A DNA stretch of 64,000 nt from contig SCMY01000007.1 in assembly GCA_005502805.1 (NCBI GenBank), forward strand, positions 186,001-250,000. Reading direction: 5' to 3'. Source of the stretch: Rhizobiales bacterium 2SD (GTDB lineage: Bacteria; Pseudomonadota; Alphaproteobacteria; Rhizobiales; Beijerinckiaceae). Shown here one piece after another: positions 1 to 9,650 of the stretch. Positions within the stretch are counted from its first letter, which is position 1; every line of letters starts with the position of its first letter. Below the pieces are notes generated by a model, which was not told the origin of the DNA, made no database searches, and saw only the letters and a list, made by a program, of their open reading frames with translations. The position numbers and the translations under genes are program-made.

Positions 1-395
1 ACCTGCTCGATCGTCGTCATCTCCAGAAGTTGGATATCGGCGCCGGGCACCATGATCCGGAACCGGCGGATCAGCTCCGGCAGGGCGTCGTAGAGGGTGG
101 AGGCGACAAAGCCGATATTGAACTGCAGCACCATGCCCTTGGCGATGCGTTGGGTCATCGCCTTCATCTCGTCGACACGCTGCAGGACCTGGCGACCTTG
201 CTCGAAAAGGTATCGACCCGCTTCTGTCAGGGTCAGAGGCCGCCTTCGGTCGAGCAGCAGGACGCCGAGCTCCTCCTCCAGCTGTTGCACCTGTCGGCTC
301 AATGGCGGCTGGGCGATATTCAGCTTTTCCGCGGCCCGGCTGAAGGAGCCCTCCGCCGCGACGGTGGTGAAATAGCGCAGATGCCTCAGTTCCAC
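1..395 (-). CDS. LysR-type transcriptional regulator, BenM/CatR-like (3' end beyond window)
   Basis: Read on the minus strand, the product begins VELRHLRYFTTVAAEGSFS and continues into AAEKLNIAQPPLSRQ, the winged helix-turn-helix of LysR regulators and very close to BenM/CatM of benzoate and catechol pathways. About 131 residues are visible: the DNA-binding domain, the linker helix and the start of the effector-binding domain (FNIGFVAS). The GTG at 395 is chosen because an in-frame stop lies four codons upstream. It is divergent from catB, with an ATAC-N7-GTAT box between them, so it probably activates the ben/cat genes in response to muconate and/or benzoate (inferred from family). The C-terminal part is cut by the window edge. 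Confidence 0.9.
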   Translation of the reverse strand, partial: MELRHLRYFTTVAAEGSFSRAAEKLNIAQPPLSRQVQQLEEELGVLLLDRRRPLTLTEAGRYLFEQGRQVLQRVDEMKAMTQRIAKGMVLQFNIGFVASTLYDALPELIRRFRIMVPGADIQLLEMTTIEQ

Positions 396-417
396 TTCAC
401 GGCCTCATGAGCTTTCC

Positions 418-432
418 ATACCTGAAAGGTAT
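418..432. promoter_or_regulatory. LysR/BenM-type operator upstream of catB
   Basis: ATACCTGAAAGGTAT is a perfect 6-3-6 inverted repeat. It fits both the general LysR T-N11-A rule and the ATAC-N7-GTAT consensus known for CatM/BenM. It sits between the divergent LysR gene and catB. The 28 bases after it (433-460) match 23 of 28 bases after a second copy of the box at 8218-8232, so 418-460 behaves as a duplicated promoter block. Confidence 0.8.
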
Positions 433-507
433 GAAAATAGACACAATCAATCCTGTCCTTCAAGAGTGGCGGATCGTAGCGTTCCAGCATTGAAAGGGAG
501 CGCTGCC

Positions 508-1674
508 GTGCCGGAGTCAACGACCAGAATTGAGCAGGTCGAGACGTTTCTGGTCGACCTGCCGACCATCCGCCCGCATCAGCTGGCGATGACGACGATG
601 CACGGCCAGACGCTCATGATCGTTCGGATCCGCACCAGCGACGGCATCGTCGGCATCGGCGAGGGCACGACGATCGGCGGGCTCGCTTACGGGCCGGAAA
701 GCCCGGAGGGTATGAAGCTCGCGATCGACACCTACATCACCCCGATCCTGCTCGCAGCCGATCCGAACCGGATCGGGGCGACCATGGCGTCGATCGGACG
801 CTCGGTGCAGGGCAACAACTTCGCCAAATGCGCGGTCGAGACGGCGCTGCTCGACGCGCTCGGCAAACGTCTCGGGCTTCCGGTCTCGGAACTGCTCGGC
901 GGCCGCCGTCACGACCGGCTTCCCGTCGCCTGGACGCTCGCCAGCGGCGACACGGCGCGCGACATCGCCGAAGCCGAGGAGATGCTCGGGCGACGCCGGC
1001 ACAACATCTTCAAGCTCAAGATCGGCAAGGGCGACCCCAGGGCGAACGTCGCCCATGTCGCAGCGATCAAGAAGGCCCTGGGCACGCGCGCCTCGGTGCG
1101 TGTCGACATCAACCAGGCCTGGTCGGAGGCGACTGCCTCGGCCATGCTGCCGGCGCTGGCGGATGCCGGCGTCGACCTGATCGAGCAGCCGATCCATCGA
1201 CGTCATGTGAAGGGTTTGGCGCGCCTGGCTCGCGAAACCCCTGTCGCCATCATGGCCGATGAAGCTCTGCAGGGCCCTGACTCCGCCTTCTATCTCGCCG
1301 CGGGGGCGGCAGCGGATGTCTTCGCAATCAAGATCGCGCAATCGGGCGGTCTCTTCGCCGGCGCTGGGGTCGCGGCCATCGCAGAGGCCGCGGGCATCGG
1401 GCTCTATGGCGGCACCATGCTCGAAGGCGCGGTCGGCACCATCGCCTCCGCGCAGCTGTTCTCGACTTTCGGTGAGCTCGCATGGGGCACCGAGCTGTTC
1501 GGCCCGCTCCTGCTCACCGAGGAGATCCTCGAGGCGCCGCTGGAATACAGCGAGTTCAGCCTGCGCGTGCCGACCGGCCCCGGCCTCGGCATCGCGCTCG
1601 ACGAGGGCCGCCTCGGCCGCTTCCGGCGCGACCGCGCCGAGCGCAGCGTCCATCTCCTCAAGACAGGGTCGTGA
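508..1674 (+). CDS. catB: muconate cycloisomerase
   Basis: Converts cis,cis-muconate to (+)-muconolactone in the cytoplasm, second step of catechol ortho-cleavage. The 388-aa product has the enolase-superfamily muconate-lactonizing fold: N-terminal capping domain with VDLPTIRPHQLAMTTMHGQ, catalytic KLKIG lysines, and metal ligands in VRVDINQAW, LIEQPI and IMADEAL. GTG at 508 is preferred: AGGGAG lies 8 bases upstream and the family start (IEQVETFLVDLP) follows directly. An in-frame GTG at 466 would add 14 residues but has a poor ribosome site. First gene of catBCA-benABCDE, three bases before catC. Confidence 0.93.
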   Translation: MPESTTRIEQVETFLVDLPTIRPHQLAMTTMHGQTLMIVRIRTSDGIVGIGEGTTIGGLAYGPESPEGMKLAIDTYITPILLAADPNRIGATMASIGRSVQGNNFAKCAVETALLDALGKRLGLPVSELLGGRRHDRLPVAWTLASGDTARDIAEAEEMLGRRRHNIFKLKIGKGDPRANVAHVAAIKKALGTRASVRVDINQAWSEATASAMLPALADAGVDLIEQPIHRRHVKGLARLARETPVAIMADEALQGPDSAFYLAAGAAADVFAIKIAQSGGLFAGAGVAAIAEAAGIGLYGGTMLEGAVGTIASAQLFSTFGELAWGTELFGPLLLTEEILEAPLEYSEFSLRVPTGPGLGIALDEGRLGRFRRDRAERSVHLLKTGS

Positions 1675-1676
1675 CC

Positions 1677-1967
1677 ATGCTGTTCCAGGTCGTGATGGAC
1701 GTCCGCATTCCGCATGACGTCCCGGCGGAGAAGGTAGAGCTGCTCAGGCAGGCCGAGCGCGAGCGGGCGCAGGAGCTGCAACGCCAGGGCATCTGGCGGC
1801 ATCTGTGGCGCCATGCCGGCCGCTACGCCAACACCAGCATCTTCGATGTCGAAAGCCCGCAGGCCCTGCACGACATCCTCTCCACCCTGCCGCTGTTCCC
1901 GTTCATGGACATCGGCGTGACCCCGCTCTGTCGCCATCCGTCATCGATCCACGGCGACGACCGATAA
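1677..1967 (+). CDS. catC: muconolactone delta-isomerase
   Basis: Isomerises muconolactone to 3-oxoadipate enol-lactone. The 96-aa length is normal for this small ferredoxin-like-fold enzyme, and MLFQVVMDVRIPHDVP plus the C-terminal LPLFPFMDIGVTPLCRHPSS are characteristic of the family. It starts two bases after the catB stop, so the two are surely cotranscribed and probably translationally coupled. It supplies the substrate for the enol-lactonase encoded at 13007-13801. Confidence 0.95.
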   Translation: MLFQVVMDVRIPHDVPAEKVELLRQAERERAQELQRQGIWRHLWRHAGRYANTSIFDVESPQALHDILSTLPLFPFMDIGVTPLCRHPSSIHGDDR

Positions 1968-1995
1968 CCAACGATACAAAGGGAAGGAAACGCAC

Positions 1996-2925
1996 ATGCC
2001 CGCCAATCTGATCTCCAAGAAGGACATGAAGGATCTCGCCGAGCAGGCCGCCGGCCGCAGCGAGAGCAAGGGCGATCCGCGCGTCAAGGAAGTGACCGAG
2101 CGGCTGCTCTACCGGCTGATGCAGGTCATCGACGAATGCGACGTGTCGATGGACGAGTTCTGGGCTGCCGTAGGTTTCATCGCCAAGACGGCCAGGAACA
2201 ACGAGTTCGGCCTGATGGTTCCAGGGCTGGCGCTGGAGCATTTCCTCGACCTTCGCCTCGACGAGGCGGAGCGGCGCGCCGGCATCGATGGCGGCACGAT
2301 GCGTACGATCGAAGGTCCGCTCTACGTCGCCGGCGCCCCGCTCTCGAAGGGCGAGGCGCGCATGGACGACGGCACCGATCCCGGCGAGATCTTCTTCATC
2401 TCCGGCCGGGTCACCGGCGAAGGCGGCACTCCCATTCCCGGCGCGATCGTCGACATCTGGCATGCCAATTCTAAGGGCGGCTACTCCTTCATCGACGGCG
2501 AACAGGCGCCGTTCAATCTGCGCCGCCGCATCGAAACCGACGCGCAGGGGCGCTATCTCGCCCGGACGATCGTGCCCAATGGCTATGGCTGCCCGCCGCA
2601 GAGCGCGACGCGGGAGATCCTGACCCTGCTCGGCCGGCACGCCGAGCGCCCGGCCCATGTCCACTACTTCATTTCGGCGCCCGGCTACCGCCAGCTGACG
2701 ACGCAGTTCAACTTCACCGGCGACAAATACCTCCACACCGACTTCGCCTTCGGCACGCGCGACGAGCTGATCGTGACGCTCGAGCGGGTGAACGATCCCG
2801 AAGAGATCCGCAAGGCCGGCCTCAATCGGCCCTTCGCCCGGGCGACCTTCGACGTCGTGCTCGTCCAGGACAAGGCGGGCGCCCCGGCGACCAACGTCCA
2901 GCGCGAGCACGTCATCGCCGGCTGA
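1996..2925 (+). CDS. catA: catechol 1,2-dioxygenase (intradiol)
   Basis: Cleaves catechol to cis,cis-muconate with O2. The 309-aa protein has the N-terminal helical dimerisation domain (roughly 1-110) and a C-terminal intradiol beta-sandwich. The four Fe(III) ligands are visible: Y163 (GGYSF), Y197 (NGYGCP), H221 and H223 (RPAHVHYF). A GGGAAGGAAA ribosome site precedes the ATG. It lies between catC and benA, linking benzoate oxidation to ring cleavage in one transcript. Confidence 0.96.
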   Translation: MPANLISKKDMKDLAEQAAGRSESKGDPRVKEVTERLLYRLMQVIDECDVSMDEFWAAVGFIAKTARNNEFGLMVPGLALEHFLDLRLDEAERRAGIDGGTMRTIEGPLYVAGAPLSKGEARMDDGTDPGEIFFISGRVTGEGGTPIPGAIVDIWHANSKGGYSFIDGEQAPFNLRRRIETDAQGRYLARTIVPNGYGCPPQSATREILTLLGRHAERPAHVHYFISAPGYRQLTTQFNFTGDKYLHTDFAFGTRDELIVTLERVNDPEEIRKAGLNRPFARATFDVVLVQDKAGAPATNVQREHVIAG

Positions 2926-2992
2926 CGCATCTCATATCGGCGAGCCGCCCGCTCAAGGCGCGCCAAGAACAAGCTTCAAGGGAGAAACAGCA

Positions 2993-4375
2993 ATGTCCGA
3001 CGACATCATCGCGCGGCTAGAGGCTTCCGTTGAGCACAATGCGGAGACCGGCGCGTTCCGCTGCAGGCGTGACATCTTCACCGATCCGGAGTTCTTCGAG
3101 CTGGAGATGAAGTACATCTGGGAAGGAAACTGGGTCTATCTCGCTCATGAGACCCAGATCCCGAACAACAACGACTACATCACCGGCTATATCGGCCGCC
3201 AGCCGATCGTGATCTCGCGGGACCGGACCGGCCAGCTGCACTGCTTCCTCAACGCCTGCTCGCATCGCGGCGCGATGGTCTGCCGGCACAAGCGCGGCAA
3301 CAAGACGACCTATACCTGTCCCTTCCACGGCTGGACCTTCAACAACACCGGCAAGCTGCTGAAGGCGAAGGACCCCGATGGCGCCGGCTATCCCGAAAGC
3401 TTCAACAAGAACGGCAGCCACGACCTCAGCAAGGTCGCGCGCTTCGAGAACTATCGCGGCTTCCTGTTCGGCTCGCTCAATCCGGATGTGCTGCCGCTCG
3501 AGGAGCATCTCGGCGAGGCCAGAAAGATCATCGACCTGATCGTCGACCAGTCGCCCGACGGGCTCGAAGTGCTGCGCGGCAACTCGCAGTACATCTATGA
3601 CGGCAACTGGAAGCTGCAGGCCGAAAACGGCGCCGACGGCTACCATGTCTCGTCTGTGCACTGGAACTATGCGGCGACGACCCAGCAACGCAAGGCCGCG
3701 GCCGCCGCAGCCGAGGGCGAGGATGCGGTCCGCGCCATGGATGCCGGCGGCTGGGCCAAGAAGGGCGGCGGCTTCTACTCCTACGATTATGGCCACCTGC
3801 TGCTCTGGACCAATTGGACGAATCCGCAGGACCGACCGCTCTGGCCCGAGCGTGACGAACTAATCGCGAAGTTCGGCCAGGCCCGCACCGACTGGATGAT
3901 CGAGAAGAGCCGCAATCTCTGCCTCTACCCGAACGTCTTCCTGATGGACCAGTTCTCGTCGCAGATCCGGATGTATCGGCCAGTCTCCGTCGACAAGACC
4001 GAGGTGACGATCTACTGCATCGCCCCCCGCAACGAGAGCGCCGAGGCGCGGGCGCACCGCATCCGGCAATACGAGGACTTCTTCAATGCCTCCGGCATGG
4101 CGACGCCGGACGATCTCGAGGAGTTCCGCTCCTGCCAGATCGGCTATGGCGCGCGCCATGCGATGTGGAACGACCTGTCGCGCGGCGCCGCACACTGGAT
4201 CCAGGGCGCTGACGAGGATGCCGACGCGATCGGCATGAAGCCGCTGCTCTCCGGCGCAAAGACCGAGGATGAAGGTCTCTTCGTGATCCAGCACGGCTAC
4301 TGGAAGGACGCGCTCGTCGCTGGGCTGCGCAAGGACGCCGCCGCGGCCGCGGCGCTGAAGGTCGCCGCCGAATAG
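2993..4375 (+). CDS. benA: benzoate 1,2-dioxygenase, large (alpha) subunit
   Basis: Catalytic subunit of the Rieske non-haem iron oxygenase that turns benzoate into cis-1,2-dihydroxycyclohexadiene carboxylate. The 460-aa product carries the Rieske centre ([12 protein letters not shown] followed by CPFHGW) at about residues 88-120 and a C-terminal ring-hydroxylating catalytic domain with [20 protein letters not shown], which supplies the mononuclear-iron histidines. AAGGGAGAAA precedes the ATG. Followed by benB and benC in the usual order. Substituted benzoates or anthranilate cannot be excluded from sequence alone. Confidence 0.93.
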   Translation: MSDDIIARLEASVEHNAETGAFRCRRDIFTDPEFFELEMKYIWEGNWVYLAHETQIPNNNDYITGYIGRQPIVISRDRTGQLHCFLNACSHRGAMVCRHKRGNKTTYTCPFHGWTFNNTGKLLKAKDPDGAGYPESFNKNGSHDLSKVARFENYRGFLFGSLNPDVLPLEEHLGEARKIIDLIVDQSPDGLEVLRGNSQYIYDGNWKLQAENGADGYHVSSVHWNYAATTQQRKAAAAAAEGEDAVRAMDAGGWAKKGGGFYSYDYGHLLLWTNWTNPQDRPLWPERDELIAKFGQARTDWMIEKSRNLCLYPNVFLMDQFSSQIRMYRPVSVDKTEVTIYCIAPRNESAEARAHRIRQYEDFFNASGMATPDDLEEFRSCQIGYGARHAMWNDLSRGAAHWIQGADEDADAIGMKPLLSGAKTEDEGLFVIQHGYWKDALVAGLRKDAAAAAALKVAAE

Positions 4376-4444
4376 CGGCAAGCGCGCCGCGACATCCGCG
4401 GCGCAGCCACATCATTCGATCTTTCGGACAAAGGGAGGACCATC

Positions 4445-4984
4445 ATGTCCGCCGCGTTGAAATCCGTGCCGGCCGAAAGCGCTGCCCAGGGGCGCGACAT
4501 CTCGATCGAGGAGGTCCAGGCCTTCCTCTACGCCGAGGCCCGCTGCCTCGACGACAAGGACTGGGAGAATTGGCTGACGCATTATGCGCCGCAGGCCACC
4601 TTCCACATGCCCGCCTGGGACGATGACGACGAACTCACGGTCGATCCGCAGCGCGAGATCTCGCTGATCTATTACGGCTCGAAGCAAGGCATCGAGGACC
4701 GTGTCTTCCGGATCAAGACCGAGCGCTCCTCCGCCACCTCGCTGCCCGAGCCACGCACCTCGCACAACATCTCCAATGTCGAGATCGTCGAGCGCGGCCC
4801 CGGCTGGACCAAGATCCGCTTCAACTGGTTCAACCTCAGCTTCCGCTACAAGACGACCGACAGCTACTTCGGGACGTCCTATTATACGCTCGACACCGCA
4901 GGTGAGCGCCCGCTGATCACGGCCAAGAAAGTCGTCCTCAAGAACGACTACATCCACCACGTCGTGGACATCTATCACATCTGA
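4445..4984 (+). CDS. benB: benzoate 1,2-dioxygenase, small (beta) subunit
   Basis: Structural beta subunit of the alpha3-beta3 benzoate dioxygenase. At 179 aa it has the usual length and SnoaL/NTF2-like cone fold: IEEVQAFLYAEARCLDDKDW near the N-terminus and SYYTLDTAGERPLITAKKV near the C-terminus. A strong AAAGGGAGGA ribosome site lies ahead of the ATG. Its position between benA and benC supports the assignment. Confidence 0.93.
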   Translation: MSAALKSVPAESAAQGRDISIEEVQAFLYAEARCLDDKDWENWLTHYAPQATFHMPAWDDDDELTVDPQREISLIYYGSKQGIEDRVFRIKTERSSATSLPEPRTSHNISNVEIVERGPGWTKIRFNWFNLSFRYKTTDSYFGTSYYTLDTAGERPLITAKKVVLKNDYIHHVVDIYHI

Positions 4985-5012
4985 CGGCGTTGACCCGTCC
5001 GGCGAGGAAACC

Positions 5013-6026
5013 ATGACCCACAGGATTGCCCTCAACTTCGAGGACGGCGTCACGCGGTTCATCGAAGCGCGTGCCGACGAGCTGGTGGCCGATGCCGCCT
5101 ACCGGCTCGGCTTCAACATCCCGATGGATTGCCGTGACGGCGCCTGCGGCACCTGCAAATGCCATTGCGAGAGCGGCGATTATTCGCTCGGCAGCTATCT
5201 CGACGACGCCATGACCGAGGACGAGGCGCAGGAGCGCTATGTCCTGACCTGCCAGATGAAGGCGAAGTCGGATTGCGTGCTCAGCATTCCCGCGGCTTCC
5301 TCGGTCTGCAAGGTCAAGGTCGCCGTCCACGCCGGCGAACTGGCGCAGGTGCGACAGCTCTCGCCGTCGAGCATCGGCTTTTCGGTCAAGGTGGCGGAGA
5401 TCGGCCAGCTCTCCTATCTGCCCGGGCAATATGTGAACGTCTCCGTGCCCGGGACGACGCAGGCGCGCTCCTATTCGTTTTCCTCCATGCCACGGGACGG
5501 GATGGTCGAGTTCCTGGTGCGCAACATCCCAGGCGGGCTGATGTCGACCTATCTCTCTGAGCTTGCCAAGCCCGGCGATGCGCTGAGCCTGACCGGGCCG
5601 GTCGGTTCCTTCTACCTGCGCGACGTGACCCGCCCGCTGCTGCTGCTCGCCGGCGGCACCGGCCTCGCGCCCTTCCTCGCCATGCTGCAGGAGCTGCAGC
5701 GCAAGGGAACGGCGGAGCCGGTCCATATGATCTACGGCGTGACCTCCGATGCCGATCTGGTCGAGGTCGAGAGGCTCGATGCCTTCGCCGCCGCCATACC
5801 CGGCTTCACCTACGCCACCGTGGTCGCCGATCCGAACTCGGCCCATGGGCGCAAGGGCTACGTCACCCATCACCTTCCGGAGGCCGCCCTGCACGGCGGC
5901 AATGTCGACATCTACCTCTGCGGCCCGCCGCCGATGGTCGACGCTGTCCGTGGCCACCTGGCCGACAAGGGCGTGAAGCCGGCGAGCTTCCATTTCGAGA
6001 AGTTCAACCCCTCGGAGAACAAGTGA
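5013..6026 (+). CDS. benC: benzoate 1,2-dioxygenase electron transfer component (reductase)
   Basis: Passes electrons from NADH through FAD and a [2Fe-2S] centre to the Rieske site of BenA. Domains in order in the 337-aa product: plant-type ferredoxin (about 1-95, CRDGACGTCKCHCESG plus a fourth Cys in VLTCQM), FAD-binding domain (about 100-205, RSYSFSS), and NAD-binding domain (about 205-337, LLLLAGGTGLAPFLAML, ending in YLCGPPPMVDAV). Its stop codon overlaps the benD start by one base, which implies translational coupling. Confidence 0.95.
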   Translation: MTHRIALNFEDGVTRFIEARADELVADAAYRLGFNIPMDCRDGACGTCKCHCESGDYSLGSYLDDAMTEDEAQERYVLTCQMKAKSDCVLSIPAASSVCKVKVAVHAGELAQVRQLSPSSIGFSVKVAEIGQLSYLPGQYVNVSVPGTTQARSYSFSSMPRDGMVEFLVRNIPGGLMSTYLSELAKPGDALSLTGPVGSFYLRDVTRPLLLLAGGTGLAPFLAMLQELQRKGTAEPVHMIYGVTSDADLVEVERLDAFAAAIPGFTYATVVADPNSAHGRKGYVTHHLPEAALHGGNVDIYLCGPPPMVDAVRGHLADKGVKPASFHFEKFNPSENK

Positions 6027-6817
6027 TGACGGCCAAGCCCCGCTTCTCGGATAAGAGCATGGTCGTCACCGGCGCAGCCCAGGGCATCGGCCGGCAGGTG
6101 GCGATCGAGGCCGCTGCGGACGGGGCGCGATTGACGCTCGTCGACCGCTCGCCGCTGGTGCGGGAGGTCGCCGAGCAGCTCAATGCCGAGCATGGCCAGG
6201 GCACGGCCATCGCCGTCGAGGCCGACCTCGAAACCTGGTCCGGCAGCGAGGAAGCCATGGCCAGGGCCAATGGCCGCTTCGGCGCGATCGACGTGCTCGT
6301 CAACAATGTCGGCGGCGCGATCTGGATGAAGCCGTTCGATCGCTTCGACGAGAAGCAGATCGTCGCCGAGATCAACCGCTCGCTATTCCCAGCGCTCTGG
6401 GGCTGCCGCGCCGTGCTACCCTACATGTACGAGCAGAATCGCGGCGCCATCGTCAACGTCTCGTCGATCGCGACAAAGGGCATCAACCGCGTGCCCTATT
6501 CTGCGGCGAAGGGCGCGGTGAACGGGCTCACCGCCTCGCTCGCCTTCGAGATCGGCACGCGCAACATCCGCGTCAATGCCGTCGCACCCGGCGGCACCAG
6601 CGCCCCGCCACGCCAGATCCCGCGCGGCACGGATCCGCTGACAGCCCAGGACAAGGTCTGGATGAAGCAGGTGGTCGACCAGACCATCGAGGCCAGCCAT
6701 ATGAAGCGCTATGGCCTGCAGCGCGAGATGTCGGCCGCGATCCTGTTCCTGGCCTCCGACGCTGCCTCCTACATCACCGGCACGGTCCTGCCCGTCGGCG
6801 GCGGCGATCAGGGCTAA
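6026..6817 (+). CDS. benD: 1,6-dihydroxycyclohexa-2,4-diene-1-carboxylate dehydrogenase
   Basis: NAD-dependent short-chain dehydrogenase that rearomatises and decarboxylates the benzoate diol to catechol. The 263-aa product shows the Rossmann motif TGAAQGIGRQ, the NNVGG motif and the catalytic YSAAK. ATG at 6026 overlaps the benC stop (TGATG); a GTG one codon earlier is possible. Ending in TGTVLPVGGGDQG is normal for SDRs. The gene completes the upper benzoate pathway within the operon. Confidence 0.92.
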   Translation: MTAKPRFSDKSMVVTGAAQGIGRQVAIEAAADGARLTLVDRSPLVREVAEQLNAEHGQGTAIAVEADLETWSGSEEAMARANGRFGAIDVLVNNVGGAIWMKPFDRFDEKQIVAEINRSLFPALWGCRAVLPYMYEQNRGAIVNVSSIATKGINRVPYSAAKGAVNGLTASLAFEIGTRNIRVNAVAPGGTSAPPRQIPRGTDPLTAQDKVWMKQVVDQTIEASHMKRYGLQREMSAAILFLASDAASYITGTVLPVGGGDQG

Positions 6818-6821
6818 GCAT

Positions 6822-8120
6822 ATGCCTGCCAACGGCAGTCCCGGCCCGGATAGCGTCACACGGCGCGGCCACGGCGCCCGGGAGCGGCGCGCGCACCTCG
6901 GCGCCATCGAGGCGATCGATCCGAACCGGCCCGGGCTCAAGGGCCTGCTGTGCGATATCGGGCCTACGCAATGGGCCACCGGCTTCGTCGCCTTCCTGTT
7001 CGGCGCAACCGGGCCGCTCGCGATCATCCTCTCGGTCGGGACGGCGGGCGGGCTCTCCCCGCAGCAGCTCGCTTCCATCGTCTTCGGCGTCTTCTTCATC
7101 AACGGCCTGCTGACGCTGCTGATGAGCTGGGCCTATCGCCAGCCATTGGCGCTGTTCTGGACCATTCCCGGCACCGTGCTGATGGGACCGGCACTGAGCC
7201 ATCTCTCCTATGCCGAGGTGCTCGGCGCCTTCTACGCGACGAGCCTGGTCGTGCTGGCGCTGGGCTGGAGCGGACTGGCGAAGCGGGTGCTCGAATTCAT
7301 CCCCATGCCGATCGTGATGGGGATGGTGGCCGGCATCTTCATGAAGTTCGGCCTCGACGTCGTCCGCTCCCTGCACGGCGACCTCGCCGTCGCCGGCAGC
7401 ATGGTCGCGGTCTTTCTCGGGCTGACGGCGATGCCGCGCGCAGGCAGGGCGATGCCGCCGCTGATCGGGGCCCTGATCGCCGGAGGCGTCGTCGCGCTGG
7501 CGAACGGCAAGTTCGCGCCGGGCGCGCTGGGCGCGCTCCAACTTGTCGAGCCCGTCTTCACCATGCCGGCCTTCTCCTGGCGCGCCATGGTCGAGCTGGT
7601 CGTACCGCTCGCGATCACCATCCTGCTGGTCCAGCACGGCCAGGGCTTCGCTGTGCTGACCCAGGCCGGTCATCGCCCGCCGATCTCGGCCGTGACGGCC
7701 GCGGCCGGCCTCGGCGGCCTCCTCAGCGCCATGGTCGGTGCGGTCGGCACCGCGCTTACCGGGCCGACCAACGGCCTGATCGTCTCGGCCGGGCCATGCG
7801 AGCGCCACTATGCGACGGCAATCGCGACGGCGGTGCTGGCGATGGCCTTCGGCCTGGTCGCACCGACCTTCACGCAGCTGATGCTGTCGGCGCCGAAGGA
7901 ACTGATCCTGACGCTCGGCGGCCTTGCGATGCTGCGGGTCCTGCTCGGAGCCTTCGTCACGGCCTTCAAGGGACCGCTCTCCTTCGGGGCGATGACCTGC
8001 TTCCTGGTCACGGTCGCCGACATGCCGGTGCTGAACATCGGCGCCGCCTTCTGGGGTCTCGTCGCCGGCCTCATCGTCTCGGTGCTGACGGAGCGCGGCG
8101 AGCTCGCTGAGCATCGCTGA
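6822..8120 (+). CDS. benE: benzoate/H+ symporter, BenE family
   Basis: Inner-membrane transporter of the BenE family, 432 aa, about 12 hydrophobic segments. Family-like stretches include ATGPLAIILSVG, PGTVLMGPALSHLSY, FIPMPIVMGMVAGIF and ALTGPTNGLIV. ATG at 6822 is four bases after the benD stop. Probable role is benzoate uptake coupled to the operon's catabolic enzymes. The N-terminal 45 residues are hydrophilic and longer than in many homologues. It is the last gene before a new promoter block at about 8218. Confidence 0.9.
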   Translation: MPANGSPGPDSVTRRGHGARERRAHLGAIEAIDPNRPGLKGLLCDIGPTQWATGFVAFLFGATGPLAIILSVGTAGGLSPQQLASIVFGVFFINGLLTLLMSWAYRQPLALFWTIPGTVLMGPALSHLSYAEVLGAFYATSLVVLALGWSGLAKRVLEFIPMPIVMGMVAGIFMKFGLDVVRSLHGDLAVAGSMVAVFLGLTAMPRAGRAMPPLIGALIAGGVVALANGKFAPGALGALQLVEPVFTMPAFSWRAMVELVVPLAITILLVQHGQGFAVLTQAGHRPPISAVTAAAGLGGLLSAMVGAVGTALTGPTNGLIVSAGPCERHYATAIATAVLAMAFGLVAPTFTQLMLSAPKELILTLGGLAMLRVLLGAFVTAFKGPLSFGAMTCFLVTVADMPVLNIGAAFWGLVAGLIVSVLTERGELAEHR

Positions 8121-8217
8121 ACTATACCTTCTGAGAAAATCATCTCGTAATCCGTGAGCTGCGGCTGCACGAATGCGCGCATTCACGCGAGGATTCTGCC
8201 CACGGCTGAAGTTATGA

Positions 8218-8260
8218 ATACCTGATGGGTATCAAAATACACTCAAACGATCCTGTCCTT
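8218..8260. promoter_or_regulatory. second BenM-type operator plus conserved promoter block
   Basis: ATACCTGATGGGTAT (8218-8232) is again ATAC-N7-GTAT with a perfect 5-5-5 inverted repeat. With its 28-base downstream flank it matches the catB upstream block in 36 of 43 positions, with no gap. It lies 122 bases before the binding-protein gene at 8382. The simplest reading is that one LysR regulator drives both units. Confidence 0.75.
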
Positions 8261-8381
8261 CGGATGCCCCCCTCCCTAATCTTCTCGGCAAGGGGAACAC
8301 CCCGGCGGGAGCACCAGCGCATCAGTGCGGCCGGCAGCTTCACGTCACGGGCGGATGTCTCGATCTCGGGGAGGAGCAATC

Positions 8382-9593
8382 ATGTCGGATTCGGTTTTTT
8401 CGGGCGGGCGGCTTGACCGGCGTCGCCTTCTTCTCGGCTCGGCCGGCCTCGTTGCGGCCGGCGCAGGCTTTCGGTTTCCGACCCCGGCGATCGCGCAGAG
8501 CGCGCCGCTCAAGGTCGGCTTCATGCTCCCTTACTCCGGGACCTTCGCCAAGCTCGGCAAGTTCATCGACGACGGCTTCCGGCTCTATGCCGAGAACAAT
8601 GCCGGGCTCTTTCGCGGCCGCAAGCTCGAATTCGTGCAGGTCGACGACGAGTCCAAGCCGGAGACCGCGACCGACAATATGAACCGCCTCGTCAGCCGCG
8701 AGAAGGTCGATCTCGTCGTCGGAACGGTCCATTCCGGCGTGGCCATGGCCATGGTCAAGGTCGCGCGCGACACCAAGACGATGCTGATCATCCCGAATGC
8801 CGGGGTGAACGAGGCGACCGGCCCGATGTGCGCGCCCAACATCTTCCGTTCCTCGTTTTCGAACTGGCAGGTCTGCCACCCGATGGGCCAGGTCATGTTC
8901 GATGAGGGCCGCCGGCGCGTCGTGACGATCACCTGGCGCTATGCTGCCGGCACGCAGATGGTCGAGGCCTTCAAGGAGGGCTTCACCAAGGCGGGTGGCC
9001 AGGTCCTCGAAGACCTCGCTTTGCCCTTCCCGGAGGTCGAGTTCCAGGCCCTGATCACACGCATCGCCGCACTCAAGCCGGACGCCGTCTTCGCCTTCTT
9101 CGCGGGTGGCGGCGCGGTGAAATTCGTCAAGGACTACGCTGCCGCCGGGCTGAATCGGACGATCCCGCTCTACGGCTCCGGCTTCCTCACCGACGGCACC
9201 TTGCAGGCGCAGGGAGCCGATGCCAACGGCATCAAGACGACGCTGCATTACGCCGACAATCTCGATACCGGCCCCAATCGCGAATTCCTGCAGGCCTTCA
9301 AGCAGAAGACTGGCGAAGAGGGCGACATCTACGCCGTCCAGGGCTGGGATGCCGCTGCCCTGCTCGCGGCAGGGCTGGGCGCCACGCGCGGCGACTGGTC
9401 GGCCCGGGACAAGGTGATCGCGGCGATGCGTGCGGCGGAACTCGCCAGCCCGCGCGGCACCGTCCGCTTCAACAAGGCCGGCAACCCGATCCAGGACATC
9501 TATCTCCGCGAGGTCCGCAACGGCCGCAACGAGTTCGTCTCCGTCGCGGGGCGCTCCGTCGACGATCCGGCGCGCGGCTGCCGGGCGGTCTGA
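8382..9593 (+). CDS. ABC transporter substrate-binding protein, aromatic/branched-chain type
   Basis: Periplasmic binding protein (Peripla_BP_6, LivJ-like), 403 aa. The N-terminus has a Tat-like signal, DRRRLLLGSAGLVAAG, with cleavage probably after PAIAQ, then the mature start APLKVGFMLPYSGTFAKLG. ATG at 8382 is chosen for the GGGGAGGAGC ribosome site just upstream. It heads livHMGF-like genes, pcaD and an MFS permease, and its promoter copies that of catB, so the ligand is probably benzoate, a substituted benzoate or a pathway intermediate rather than an amino acid (inference). Confidence 0.88.
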   Translation: MSDSVFSGGRLDRRRLLLGSAGLVAAGAGFRFPTPAIAQSAPLKVGFMLPYSGTFAKLGKFIDDGFRLYAENNAGLFRGRKLEFVQVDDESKPETATDNMNRLVSREKVDLVVGTVHSGVAMAMVKVARDTKTMLIIPNAGVNEATGPMCAPNIFRSSFSNWQVCHPMGQVMFDEGRRRVVTITWRYAAGTQMVEAFKEGFTKAGGQVLEDLALPFPEVEFQALITRIAALKPDAVFAFFAGGGAVKFVKDYAAAGLNRTIPLYGSGFLTDGTLQAQGADANGIKTTLHYADNLDTGPNREFLQAFKQKTGEEGDIYAVQGWDAAALLAAGLGATRGDWSARDKVIAAMRAAELASPRGTVRFNKAGNPIQDIYLREVRNGRNEFVSVAGRSVDDPARGCRAV

Positions 9594-9650
9594 GCCGCGA
9601 CGACCCCGCTGGCGCCTTTCGCCGCTTTCCCCCGTTCGAGGGCCGTTCCC

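Noticed and set aside
8171..8184. Perfect palindrome GAATGCGCGCATTC between benE and the second operator
   Set aside because: Short, single copy, no T-run and no known regulator motif; could be chance in GC-rich DNA.
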